DNA of 64,000 nucleotides from Sphingomonas trueperi (GCF_011927635.1 NZ_JAATJB010000002.1:458152-522151); one strand, 5' to 3'. Shown: positions 16,308-24,573, numbered from the stretch's first letter. The notes: generated from the letters alone by a model not told the origin. A program made the numbers and translations.

Positions 16308-16867
16308 GCGCTGTACACCTTGTTGACCTGAGCATAGGGGAAGGCGCCGTTATATTCGCCCGGCACCGGCAGATATTCGCGTTCCTGGGTGATGCCGATC
16401 TCCGAGGTGTAGTACCCGGTGATCACCAGCTGGCGGAACGCCTCGAAGAAGGTCTTGCCGCCCGCGATCTGGCCGTTCATCGCCAGGGTGAGCAGCGCGT
16501 CCTGCTGCGCCGGCGTCGCCTTGGCGGCGGCGACCTTATAGTCCTGCTGGGACCGCGCCTCGATCGCATCCAGCCCGGCGACGATCGGCACGCGGTCCTC
16601 CGGCATCGCCCAGTCGGCGAGCAGCTTCTCGATGAAGGCGGGCACGCCCGCGGCGATGGCGCCCGGCGTGTCGGTGGTGGGGATCACCCGCTCGCTGAGC
16701 GCGGTCATCAGCGCGCGCTGGGCGGGGGTGAACACCGCGACGCTGGGCGGCCCCTCCGGGATCATCTGCGTCGCGGTCATCTGCGCGGCGCGGGCGATGG
16801 GGGCAAACACGCCCGCCCCGAACAGGGCGAGGACACCGGTCAGCGCGGCGCGACGGTCGATGTTCAT
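16304..16867 (-). CDS. Gluconate 2-dehydrogenase subunit 3-family protein (Tat-signal small subunit)
   Basis: A 187-residue protein of the gluconate 2-dehydrogenase subunit 3 family, the small (gamma) chaperone-like subunit of membrane GMC dehydrogenases. The N-terminus NIDRRAALTGVLALFGAGVF is a twin-arginine signal. The mature part has AVFTPAQRALMTALSERVIP followed by TDTPGAIAAGVPAFIEKLL, the family signature, and GYYTSEIGITQEREYLPVPG. Related subunits carry the signal-less catalytic subunit through the Tat pore. Overlaps with both neighbours are ATGA. The partner is the GMC gene two positions downstream. Confidence 0.9.
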   Translation of the reverse strand: MNIDRRAALTGVLALFGAGVFAPIARAAQMTATQMIPEGPPSVAVFTPAQRALMTALSERVIPTTDTPGAIAAGVPAFIEKLLADWAMPEDRVPIVAGLDAIEARSQQDYKVAAAKATPAQQDALLTLAMNGQIAGGKTFFEAFRQLVITGYYTSEIGITQEREYLPVPGEYNGAFPYAQVNKVYSA

Positions 16868-17694
16868 TTGCGGTCTCCCGGAAGGTCCTGCGCGATCGCC
16901 GTTTCGGGCAGTGGGCGCACCCAGATGTTGCGGAACGACACCGGCGAGTCATGGTCCTGCAGCTGGATCGGCAGGGCATCGGCATGCGCGGTATATTCGG
17001 CGATGTGGCGCCAGTTGGTGGTGCCGAGCATCGCCTGGTGGTTCTGCACCAGCACGCCGTTGAGGAAGGCGGTGATATAGGCCGGGCGCAGCAGCTTGCC
17101 GTCGGCGGCGAAGCGGGGGCGCTCGAAGACGATGTCGTAGCTCTGCCACTCACCGGGCTTGCGCGACGGGTTCACCAGCGGCGGCTTCCAGCCATAGACG
17201 CCGCCCACCGTGCCATCGGCATAGGTGGGATTCTGATAGCCGTCGAGGATCTGGATCTCGTAGCGCTGCATGAACCAGATGCCGCTATTGCCGCGATCCT
17301 GCGAGCTCTTGGTCGGCGGATTGGGCGAGCGGAACTCGAGGTGGAGCTGGACGTCGCCGAAATTCTGCTTGGTGATCAGCGCATTCTCGCCGCCGCTGCT
17401 CGCGCGGGTGGGCACGGTGAGCACGCCGTTCGCCACCGGCCAGAGCTTGCGCTGCGCGGTCCAGGCATCGAGCGAGCGGCCGTCGAACAATATGATCGCA
17501 TCCGAGGGCGCGCCGCCGGGCTGCGCCGCAGGGGTGACGACGGTCGGGTAGGGGCGGTCCGAATCATGGACGTGCCAGTTGCCGCCGCCCGGCAGGATCG
17601 GGGTGTCCTTGAACCCCGGCTTGTCCTGTGCCGCGGCGGGCGTCGCGGCAAGCACCGCCAGACCCGCGAGCAGCACGCTTGTGCGTCTCGACAT
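16864..17694 (-). CDS. DUF1080 (3-keto-disaccharide hydrolase domain) secreted protein
   Basis: A 276-residue protein with a signal peptide (SRRTSVLLAGLAVLAATPAAAQ) and a concanavalin-like DUF1080 domain: IILFDGRSLDAWTAQ, DVQLHLEFRSP, GNSGIWFMQRYEIQILD, GEWQSYDIVFERPRF and the C-terminal IQLQDHDSPVSFRNIWVRPL. The Pfam domain is named after 3-keto-glycoside hydrolase/lyase activity found for some members; it opens the glycosidic bond of C3-oxidised sugars. The ATG at 17694 follows the upstream stop by 14 bases, one of only two real gaps in the operon. It probably acts directly on the product of the GMC dehydrogenase in the periplasm. Confidence 0.9.
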   Translation of the reverse strand: MSRRTSVLLAGLAVLAATPAAAQDKPGFKDTPILPGGGNWHVHDSDRPYPTVVTPAAQPGGAPSDAIILFDGRSLDAWTAQRKLWPVANGVLTVPTRASSGGENALITKQNFGDVQLHLEFRSPNPPTKSSQDRGNSGIWFMQRYEIQILDGYQNPTYADGTVGGVYGWKPPLVNPSRKPGEWQSYDIVFERPRFAADGKLLRPAYITAFLNGVLVQNHQAMLGTTNWRHIAEYTAHADALPIQLQDHDSPVSFRNIWVRPLPETAIAQDLPGDRK

Positions 17695-17708
17695 GCTTCT
17701 CTCTCCCC

Positions 17709-18611
17709 TCAGACGGCGTCGATCGTGCGATAGGCGGCGATCAGCCGCTCCTCGCCCGCGCGCCCTTTGACTGAATTGCCATGTTCCATGCCGATCGTTC
17801 CGGCATATTTCCGCTCGCGCAGCCAGCGGACGATGTTCGTGAAGTTGATTTCGCCGGTGCCCGGCTCGTTGCGGCCGGGATTGTCGCCGAACTGGATATA
17901 GCCGATCTCGCTCCAGCAGGTGTCGAGCACGGGGATCAGGTTCCCGGACTGGATCTGCTCGTGATACAGGTCGGCTAGGATCTTCACCCCCGGGCTGTTC
18001 GCGCCGCGCGCCACCGCATAGCCCTGCGCGATGCCCTGCATGTAGACGCCGGGATGGTTGGTACGGGTGTTGAGCGGCTCCATCACCAGCGCCATCCCGT
18101 GCGGCGCGACGAGATCGCCGGCGCGCCGCATCAGGTCGATCACCCGCGCGGTCTGGATGTCGAGCGGCACCTTGGGATCGAGGAACCCGGTCACCACCGT
18201 CATCCGCGTCGCGTTCAGCCTTTTGGCGACGTCGATCGACGCGCGGATGTCCGCCAGGAACGCCTCGCGCTCGGCGCCGTCGTTCGCGCCGAGGATCGGC
18301 CGCGACTGGCCCCACTTCGGCATCGAGGCGACGAACACGCCCATCGTCATGCCGCGGCTGGACAGCGCCTTGGCCATCGCCACCTGCTCGTCGACCGGGC
18401 GCGCGGCGGCCTCATTGTCCTCCCAGGCGGTGAAGCCCTGGTCGGCGGCGAAGGCGATCTGCTCCAGCCGGTTGCCGCGGCTGGCGAAGCTGCCCTCGTG
18501 CGGCGCGAAATGGAGCGAGAAGCGCGCCGCATTCGACTGGCCGCGCGCCGAGGATGCCACCAGGGGCATCGCCGTCGCGCCTACCAATACGGTGCGGCGC
18601 GTCAGGCTCAT
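17709..18611 (-). CDS. Exported hydroxypyruvate isomerase-like TIM barrel
   Basis: A 300-residue TIM-barrel protein of the hydroxypyruvate isomerase (Hyi/OtnI)-like group, with a twin-arginine type leader (LTRRTVLVGATAMPLVASSA). Key stretches are FSLHFAPHEGSF, FTAWEDNEAAARP, LVMEPLNTRTNHPGVYMQG (metal-ligand Glu), ILADLYHEQIQSGNLIPVLD and GYIQFGDNPGRNEPGTGEIN. The metal ligands appear complete. The ATG at 18611 overlaps the cytochrome stop as ATGA. It is the second of three isomerase-like enzymes in this operon; export suggests periplasmic work on keto-sugars, although the exact reaction cannot be deduced. Confidence 0.86.
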   Translation of the reverse strand: MSLTRRTVLVGATAMPLVASSARGQSNAARFSLHFAPHEGSFASRGNRLEQIAFAADQGFTAWEDNEAAARPVDEQVAMAKALSSRGMTMGVFVASMPKWGQSRPILGANDGAEREAFLADIRASIDVAKRLNATRMTVVTGFLDPKVPLDIQTARVIDLMRRAGDLVAPHGMALVMEPLNTRTNHPGVYMQGIAQGYAVARGANSPGVKILADLYHEQIQSGNLIPVLDTCWSEIGYIQFGDNPGRNEPGTGEINFTNIVRWLRERKYAGTIGMEHGNSVKGRAGEERLIAAYRTIDAV

Positions 18612-18973
18612 TTGCCGCTCATCGCCTTCAGATAGGCGATGATCTGCTGGCGCTTGGCGGGATCGGCCATGCCGATCGGCATGCGGGTGCCCGGCACCTT
18701 CTTCATCGGCGCCGCGATGAACTGGTCGAGAGTCGCCGGATCCCAGGTCAGCTTGGAATTCTTGAGCGCAGTCGAATAGTTGAAGCCGGGCGCCGAGGCC
18801 GCAGGACGGCCGACCACGCCGTTTAGGTTGGGACCGACACCGTTCCTGCCGCCCTTTTCCACGGTGTGGCACGCCTTGCATGCGGCAAAAGCGGGCGGGG
18901 CGGCGGTCTGCGCCCAGGCAGGCGCGCTCGCCGTCAACGCCGCGGTTGCGGCAAGGCCAATCCAGAACTTCAT
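18608..18973 (-). CDS. Monoheme class I cytochrome c
   Basis: A 121-residue periplasmic cytochrome c. A Sec signal peptide (MKFWIGLAATAALTASAPAWA) is followed by the heme motif CKACH with HTVEKGGRNGVGPNLNGVVG. The axial Met lies in PGTRMPIGM near the C-terminus and the last helix is QQIIAYLKAM. It resembles mitochondrial-type small cytochromes c. Its position inside the sugar operon, overlapping both neighbours by ATGA, makes it the likely electron acceptor of the GMC dehydrogenase. The classical FAD-dehydrogenase complexes instead have a larger triheme subunit. Confidence 0.92.
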   Translation of the reverse strand: MKFWIGLAATAALTASAPAWAQTAAPPAFAACKACHTVEKGGRNGVGPNLNGVVGRPAASAPGFNYSTALKNSKLTWDPATLDQFIAAPMKKVPGTRMPIGMADPAKRQQIIAYLKAMSGK

Positions 18974-20115
18974 CTACGCTCTCCGGTTACAATCTCGGTC
19001 CATTTGGTGTCGGCCTTTGCATTGGCGATCATCGCCTCGACAAAAGCCATCGTCCGCAACCCGTCCGCGACGCCCGGCACTTGCGCCGAATCACCGCGAA
19101 GCAGCCTCGCGAACCCACGATAAAGGTTTGCAAACGCTTCGATATACCCTTCCGGATGTCCAGCAGGTGTACGAAGCAACGGCGTCGTGCTGTCGCCCAG
19201 TCCGGGCCCGCCGGCGCGGAGGATTTCCGCAGGGCGATCGAGCCAGCGCAGGGTGAGCGTGTTCGGCTCCATCTGCGCCCATTCCAGCCCGCCGCGCTCG
19301 CCATGGATGCGCAGGCGCAGGCCGTTTTCCTCGCCGGCGGCAACCTGCGTCGCCTTGAGCGTGCCGCGCGCACCGCCTTCGAAGCGGAGCAGCGCGCTGA
19401 CATCGTCGTCCAGTCGCCGGCCGGGGAGGTGTGTCGCGAGTTCGGCGGACAGGGTCTCGACGCGGAGCCCGGATACCAGCTCGGCGAGGTGGAAGGCATG
19501 CGTGCCGATGTCGCCGAGGCAGCCGCCGAGGCCGGCGCGGGCCGGATCGGTGCGCCACTCGGCCTGTTTGTTGCCTTGGGCGTCGAGCGAACCGCTCAGC
19601 CAGCCCTGGATATATTCCACCTGTACCAGCCGGATCGCGCCGAAATCGCCGCGGGCGACACGGGCACGCGCCTCCTCGACCAGCGGGTAGCCGCTATAGG
19701 TGAAGGCGAGGGCGAACTGCTTGCCGCTCGCCTGCGCTGCGGCGGCGATGGCGCGGGCCTCGCCGCCGTTCATCGCCATCGGCTTTTCGCAGAACACGTG
19801 GAAGCCGGCGGTCAGCGCGGCGATGGCGACGGGTGCGTGGAGGTGGTTCGGCGTGACGATCGCCACCGCGTCGATGCGCTCGCCCGCCGGCAGCGCCGCT
19901 TCGCCCGCGAGCAGCGCCTCATAGGTCGCATAGACGCGTGCCGGATCGAGCCCGAGCAGGTCGCCGGTGCGCGTGTTCTTGCCGGCATCGGTGCTGAACG
20001 CGCCGGCGGCCAGCCGCCACTCGCCGTCCAGCGCCGCGGCCATGCGGTGGACGGCGCCGATGAACGCGCCTTCGCCGCCGCCGACCATGCCGAGTTTCAG
20101 CGGATGTCGGATCAT
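18970..20115 (-). CDS. Gfo/Idh/MocA-family oxidoreductase
   Basis: A 381-residue NAD(P)-dependent oxidoreductase without a signal peptide, hence cytoplasmic. The Rossmann half starts LKLGMVGGGEGAFIGAVHR and contains AIVTPNHLHAPVAIAAL and the conserved FCEKPMAMN. The catalytic half contains GCLGDIGTHAFHLAELV, where GD-I-H supply the usual catalytic residues. Members oxidise or reduce sugars at C1, C3 and other carbons, often with 3-keto intermediates, so it could re-reduce an imported 3-keto-sugar. Coupled by ATGA overlaps to the isomerase upstream and the cytochrome downstream. Confidence 0.9.
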   Translation of the reverse strand: MIRHPLKLGMVGGGEGAFIGAVHRMAAALDGEWRLAAGAFSTDAGKNTRTGDLLGLDPARVYATYEALLAGEAALPAGERIDAVAIVTPNHLHAPVAIAALTAGFHVFCEKPMAMNGGEARAIAAAAQASGKQFALAFTYSGYPLVEEARARVARGDFGAIRLVQVEYIQGWLSGSLDAQGNKQAEWRTDPARAGLGGCLGDIGTHAFHLAELVSGLRVETLSAELATHLPGRRLDDDVSALLRFEGGARGTLKATQVAAGEENGLRLRIHGERGGLEWAQMEPNTLTLRWLDRPAEILRAGGPGLGDSTTPLLRTPAGHPEGYIEAFANLYRGFARLLRGDSAQVPGVADGLRTMAFVEAMIANAKADTKWTEIVTGERR

Positions 20116-21176
20116 GCGTCGCGGTTTCCCAACCCCAGCAGATTGCGGATCGCACCCTTGTCGACGCCGCTCGAGGCAAAGTCGTCGAACGCGCGCTCGG
20201 TGACGCGGATGATGTGGTCGCGGATGAACGGCGCGCCTTCGCGAGCGCCGTCCTCGCTGTTCTTCAGCGCGCATTCCCACTCGATCACGGCCCAGCCGCG
20301 ATAACCGTACTGGGCGAGCTTGCTGAAGATGCCGATGAAATCGACCTGGCCGTCTCCGGTCGAGCGGAAGCGGCCGGCGCGGTTCACCCAGCTCTCGTAT
20401 CCGCCATAGACGCCGCTGCGCCCGGTGGGGTTGAACTCGGCATCCTTCACATGGAAGCACGAAATCCGATCGTGATAGCGATCGATGAAGTCGAGATAGT
20501 CGAGCTGCTGCAGCACATAATGCGACGGATCGAACAGGATGCGCGCGCGGGGGTGATGGTTCACTGCTTCGAGGAAGCGCTCCCACGTCGCGCCGTCATG
20601 AATGTCCTCGCCGGGGTGGATCTCATAGGCGCAGTCGACGCCCGCTTCCTCGAACACGTTGAGGATCGGCAGCCAGCGGCGGGCGAGCTCGGCGAAGGCC
20701 TCCTCGACCAGGCCCGCGGGGCGCTGCGGCCAGGGATAGACATAGGGCCAGGCGAGGGCGCCCGAAAAGGTGGCATGCGCCTTCAGGCCCAGCCGGCCGC
20801 TGGCGCGGGCGGCGAGCTTGACCTGCTCCACCGCCCAGGCCTGGCGCTCGGCGGGCTTGCCGTGCAACTCGGCGGGCGCGAAGCCGTCGAACAGGGTGTC
20901 GTACGCCGGGTGCACCGCGACCAGCTGGCCCTGCAGGTGCGTCGAAAGCTCGGTCGGCTGGATGCCGAACTTGTCGAGCCGGGCGCGGAGGTCGTCGCAA
21001 TAGGCCTGACTTTCGGCGGCCTGTTTCAGATCGATCAGCCGCGGGTCGCACGGGATCTGCACCCCGACATAGCCGAGGCTAGCAGCCCATTCGGCCATGT
21101 GGTCGAGCGTGTCGAACGGCGCGGTGTCGCCGAGAAACTGGGCGAGGAAGATGCCCGGACCCTGCATCGCGGTCAT
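20112..21176 (-). CDS. Sugar phosphate isomerase/epimerase, cytoplasmic
   Basis: A 354-residue xylose isomerase-like TIM barrel with no signal peptide. Metal and substrate residues are seen in YVGVQIPCDPRLIDL, CAYEIHPGEDIHDG, RILFDPSHYVLQQLDYLDFI, FHVKDAEFNPTGRSGVYGGY and WAVIEWECALKN. It is longer than the two exported isomerases of the same operon and resembles the proteins usually paired with Gfo/Idh dehydrogenases. It is therefore likely to work on the sugar delivered by the MFS permease encoded just upstream. ATGA overlaps on both sides. Confidence 0.9.
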   Translation of the reverse strand: MTAMQGPGIFLAQFLGDTAPFDTLDHMAEWAASLGYVGVQIPCDPRLIDLKQAAESQAYCDDLRARLDKFGIQPTELSTHLQGQLVAVHPAYDTLFDGFAPAELHGKPAERQAWAVEQVKLAARASGRLGLKAHATFSGALAWPYVYPWPQRPAGLVEEAFAELARRWLPILNVFEEAGVDCAYEIHPGEDIHDGATWERFLEAVNHHPRARILFDPSHYVLQQLDYLDFIDRYHDRISCFHVKDAEFNPTGRSGVYGGYESWVNRAGRFRSTGDGQVDFIGIFSKLAQYGYRGWAVIEWECALKNSEDGAREGAPFIRDHIIRVTERAFDDFASSGVDKGAIRNLLGLGNRDA

Positions 21177-22396
21177 GCCTGCACCTCGTTACGGTTGTTC
21201 TTGAAGGTGAACTGGAAGAGCAGCGCGATCACGGCGGCGGCGATCGCCGGATACCACCAGAGATGGTGCCAGTCAGCGACGGTCGCGTTGGCCGGCAGCT
21301 GGGCATAGAGCAGGCCGCCGATCTGCGAGCCGAGCAGCATGCCCACGCCGTAGGTGAACAGCGTCAGCATGCCCTGCGCCTGGGCGTTGACGCCCTTCGG
21401 CGTGGCGATGGTGCCGGTGTAGATCGCGCCGGCAACGAAGAAGAAGTCGTAGCACACGCCGTGCAGCGCGACGCCGAGATAGATCGCCCAGATGCCCGCG
21501 CCGCCGTCGCCTATCGCGAACAGCGCATAGCGCAGCGCCCAGGCGATCATGCCGACGAGCAGCAGCGGCTTCACCCCGAAGCGGCGATAAAGGAACGGCA
21601 TCGAGAACATGAAGACCAGTTCGGACATCTGCCCGATCGCCAGCGTGCCGCCGACATTCTCGATCCCCGCCGCGCCCACGTACGGCGAGGCATAGGCATA
21701 GTACATCGCCAGGGGGATCGAGATGAGCGTGGCGCAGAGAATGAAGATCAGGAACGAGCGGTTGCGCATCAGCCCGAAGGCTTCGGTGCAGAATACCTCG
21801 GCGACCAGGCTCTTGCCCTGCGGCGCATCGGGCTGAACATTGGGCAGGGTGATGCTGTACAGGCCGAGCGCGAGCGAGACGACGCCCGCCACCTGGAAGA
21901 TCTGCGGACTGGCGGAGAGGCCTGCCCAGCCGATGATCAGCCCTGCGACGATCCAGCCGAGCGTCCCGAAGGCGCGGACAAAGGGAAAGCGGTCGACGCG
22001 CTCGCCGAAGCTCTTGAGCGCGATGGTGTTCGCAAGGCCCACCGTCGGCATGTAGAGGATCATGTAGCCGAGCAGCAGCCAGACGAAGCTGGCGCCGTGC
22101 TCGGGGGTGAGCAGCGTCGGCAGGATGAAGAGCAGCACGCCGCCGACGAGGTGGAGCACCACCATCAGCATCTTGGGGCTGAGGAACCGCGCCGCGGCCA
22201 TGCCGAGCAGGAACGAACCGACGATCGAGGCGATCGGGCCGACCGAAAAAGCGTTGGCGATCAGGCTGCCCACGCCGACGGTCTGCATCACCAGGCCCAG
22301 TGTGACGTTCCACGCGCCCCAGACGAAGAACTGCATGAACATCAAGGCGCTGAGCCGCCCCGTGAGCAATCCCGATACGGGCTGCGTGCTGTTCAT
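21173..22396 (-). CDS. MFS permease, nucleoside:H+ symporter (NupG)-like
   Basis: A 407-residue, 12-helix transporter. The N-terminus LSALMFMQFFVWGAWNVTLG and the charged loop FGERVDRFPFVRAFGTLGWI are typical of the NHS/NupG branch of the major facilitator superfamily, which carries nucleosides and, in sugar operons like this one, probably sugars. GGAGGGA lies eight bases before the ATG at 22396; the frame extends eight codons further but without a better site. First gene of the nine-gene operon, divergent from the LacI regulator. I infer that it imports the product of the periplasmic reactions. Confidence 0.88.
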   Translation of the reverse strand: MNSTQPVSGLLTGRLSALMFMQFFVWGAWNVTLGLVMQTVGVGSLIANAFSVGPIASIVGSFLLGMAAARFLSPKMLMVVLHLVGGVLLFILPTLLTPEHGASFVWLLLGYMILYMPTVGLANTIALKSFGERVDRFPFVRAFGTLGWIVAGLIIGWAGLSASPQIFQVAGVVSLALGLYSITLPNVQPDAPQGKSLVAEVFCTEAFGLMRNRSFLIFILCATLISIPLAMYYAYASPYVGAAGIENVGGTLAIGQMSELVFMFSMPFLYRRFGVKPLLLVGMIAWALRYALFAIGDGGAGIWAIYLGVALHGVCYDFFFVAGAIYTGTIATPKGVNAQAQGMLTLFTYGVGMLLGSQIGGLLYAQLPANATVADWHHLWWYPAIAAAVIALLFQFTFKNNRNEVQA

Positions 22397-22439
22397 GGTG
22401 ATCCCTCCAGCAGCGACCATGCGCTTCCTCTCCCCCGTA

Positions 22440-22484
22440 CGGCTTTGCCGCTCTTCGACCAGTGCGGCTTTGCCGCTGTTCGAC
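22440..22484. repeat. Two 20-bp direct repeats in the LacI-MFS intergenic region
   Basis: CGGCTTTGCCGCTCTTCGAC at 22440-22459 is repeated at 22465-22484 with one mismatch, 25 bases apart. They lie upstream of the MFS gene and could be duplicated by slippage or be protein-binding sites on one face of the helix. Confidence 0.6.
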
Positions 22485-22510
22485 TCGCAGCCTATGCAGA
22501 GCCGGATACG

Positions 22511-22526
22511 ATGTAAAGGATTACAT
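22511..22526. promoter_or_regulatory. Dyad ATGTAA-4-TTACAT, candidate operator of the LacI regulator
   Basis: The perfect inverted repeat ATGTAA AGGA TTACAT lies in the 175-base divergent region between the sugar operon and lacI-family gene, 45 bases ahead of the regulator's ATG. Its place and symmetry fit an operator for the adjacent regulator. It lacks the central CG of the most common LacI sites. Confidence 0.45.
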
Positions 22527-22571
22527 TGGCGGGGCTCGACACGGCTCGCCGCACGCTACAAAGATATCTGC

Positions 22572-23579
22572 ATGGCTACGATTATCGAGGTCGCCGCGGC
22601 CGCAGGCGTTTCCACCGCCACGGTGTCGCGCGTGCTCAGCCAGCCGGGGCGGGTGGCGGAAGCGACGCGGGCGCGGGTGATGGAGGTGGTCGAGGCGCTC
22701 GACTATCGGCCCAATGTCGCGGCGCGGACGCTGCGCACGCTGCGCGCCGCCAAGATCCTGCTGACCGTGCCGGACATCTCCAACCCCTTCTTCGCCAGCG
22801 TCATCCGCGGCGCCGAGGAAGCGGCGCGCGATGCGGGCTATGCGGTGGTGCTGGGCGACACCCGGCACGATCCCGAGGTGGAGGACCAATATGCCGAGAT
22901 GCTGTCGCGGCGCGAGGTCGACGGGCTGGTGTTCCTCGGCCACCGGCTGCCGGCAAGCCTGGAGGCGCTGGTCGCGCGGGAGGGCGCGTCGGCGCCGATC
23001 GTCAACGGGTGCGAATACAGCCCCGAGCTTGGCGTGCCGAGCGTGCATATCGACAATGCCGCCGGCAGCGCCGACGCGATCGAGCATCTCGTCGAATTCG
23101 GCCACCGCGACATCGGCATCATCACCGGGCCACCGATCAGCCCGATCAGCCGCGACCGCCTGGCCGGCGTGCTGCGCGCGGCCGATCGCCACGGCCTCAG
23201 GGACCGGCTGCACCTGCGCGAGGGGGATTACGGCGCCGACTCCGCCCACCGCGCCGCCTGCGCGCTGATCGCGGAAGGCGTGACCGCGTTGTTCTGCTTC
23301 AGCGACGAGATGGCGCTCGGCGCGATCAGCGCGGTGAGTGCCGCCGGCCTGTCCTGCCCGGGCGACGTCTCGGTGATCGGCTTCGACGACCTGCCGCTGG
23401 CGCGCTTCTTCCATCCGGCGCTCACCACCATCGCCCAGCCCAAGGGCATGATCGGGCAGCGCGCGGTGGAACTGCTGGTCGGCATCCTGCGCGGCAGCGA
23501 GCCGGTCGAGCGGCAGCTGACGCTCGCCCATGAGCTGATTCGCCGCGCCAGCACGGGCCCCGCGCCGACCCCCCGGTGA
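22572..23579 (+). CDS. LacI-family transcriptional regulator
   Basis: A 335-residue repressor. The N-terminal helix-turn-helix is TIIEVAAAAGVSTATVSRVL, with the hinge helix at about 50-58 (NVAARTLRT). The sugar-binding periplasmic-binding-protein fold follows: LLTVPDISNPFFASVIRGAE, DGLVFLGHRLPA, VHIDNAAGSADAIEHLVEFG, and CPGDVSVIGFDDLPLARFFH near the end. ATG at 22572. Divergent from the keto-sugar operon and probably its regulator, with the sugar or a keto-sugar as inducer (inference from position). Confidence 0.93.
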   Translation: MATIIEVAAAAGVSTATVSRVLSQPGRVAEATRARVMEVVEALDYRPNVAARTLRTLRAAKILLTVPDISNPFFASVIRGAEEAARDAGYAVVLGDTRHDPEVEDQYAEMLSRREVDGLVFLGHRLPASLEALVAREGASAPIVNGCEYSPELGVPSVHIDNAAGSADAIEHLVEFGHRDIGIITGPPISPISRDRLAGVLRAADRHGLRDRLHLREGDYGADSAHRAACALIAEGVTALFCFSDEMALGAISAVSAAGLSCPGDVSVIGFDDLPLARFFHPALTTIAQPKGMIGQRAVELLVGILRGSEPVERQLTLAHELIRRASTGPAPTPR

Positions 23580-23646
23580 CACGCGGCACCTGCGTGCTAT
23601 GCTGCAGGAAAGGCGATCGAAAGCATCGCCTGCCGGGAGAGACACG

Positions 23647-24573
23647 ATGCCGATGTTCCGCAAGCTTGCCGCGCTCGGGCTGATCGCCGCCACGATGATC
23701 GGCGCTGCGCCGCCGGACGCGGTCCGGCCGCCGATCACCGGCATCTCGCACCTCGCCGTCTATGCGACCGACATGGCGGCGAGCGATCATTTCTACCGGG
23801 TGGTGCTCGGCGCACGGAAGGGCGCCGACCCGGAAGATCCGGCAGGCGTCCGCTATTATTTCAGCCCGCGCCAGTTCGTCGAGGTGCTGCCCGCGCCCAA
23901 GGACCATGGCCCGAGCATGCTCGCCCATGTCGGCTATATCACCGCCGATGCCGCCAAGCTGCGCGCGTGGCTCACCGTGCGCGGCGTGCGCGATCTCACC
24001 CCGGTGCAGCGCGGGCAGGGCGGCGACCAATGGTTCGGCGGGCGCGATCCCGAGGGCAACCAGGTCCAGTTCGTCCAACCCGGCAGCGCCGCCACCGCGG
24101 CGGAGAAGGGCGCGATCAGCGGCCGGATCATCCATGTCGGCCATGTGGTGCACGACCGCGCCAAGCAGGACGGCTTCTACCGCACGCTGCTCGGCTTCCG
24201 CCCCTATTGGTTCGGTGCCTTCCACGCGGACAAGGTCGACTGGGTGTCGCAGCAGCTGCCAGACGGGCGCGACTGGCTGGAATATATGATGGTGGGCGAG
24301 GGTTCGGACGTGACGCTCGACAAGGTGGATGCGCGGCAGCTGGGCGTGCTCAACCACCTGTCGCTCGGCGTGGTCAATATGCAGGCGGCGGTGACGACGC
24401 TCTACCGCGAGAACCGGCTGAGCTCGCGCCATGACGGCCCGCAAATGGGCCTCGACGGCAAGTGGCAGGCCAATTTCTACGATCCAGACGGCACGCGGGT
24501 GGAGCTGATGGAGTTCAAGCCCGCGACCAAGCCGTGCTGCTCGCCCTTCACCGCTGAGAGTCCCGACCCGTAA
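23647..24573 (+). CDS. Secreted VOC (glyoxalase/dioxygenase fold) protein
   Basis: A 308-residue protein with an N-terminal signal peptide (FRKLAALGLIAATMIGAAPP) and two vicinal-oxygen-chelate modules. The first has ITGISHLAVYATDMAASDHF, the second IIHVGHVVHDRAKQDGFYR and ends with NFYDPDGTRVELMEFKP. His and Glu residues at the expected metal positions are kept. Export of a VOC protein is unusual; the substrate is unknown. GGAGAG lies before the ATG at 23647. It follows the LacI gene by 67 bases and may belong to the same carbohydrate region. Confidence 0.85.
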   Translation: MPMFRKLAALGLIAATMIGAAPPDAVRPPITGISHLAVYATDMAASDHFYRVVLGARKGADPEDPAGVRYYFSPRQFVEVLPAPKDHGPSMLAHVGYITADAAKLRAWLTVRGVRDLTPVQRGQGGDQWFGGRDPEGNQVQFVQPGSAATAAEKGAISGRIIHVGHVVHDRAKQDGFYRTLLGFRPYWFGAFHADKVDWVSQQLPDGRDWLEYMMVGEGSDVTLDKVDARQLGVLNHLSLGVVNMQAAVTTLYRENRLSSRHDGPQMGLDGKWQANFYDPDGTRVELMEFKPATKPCCSPFTAESPDP

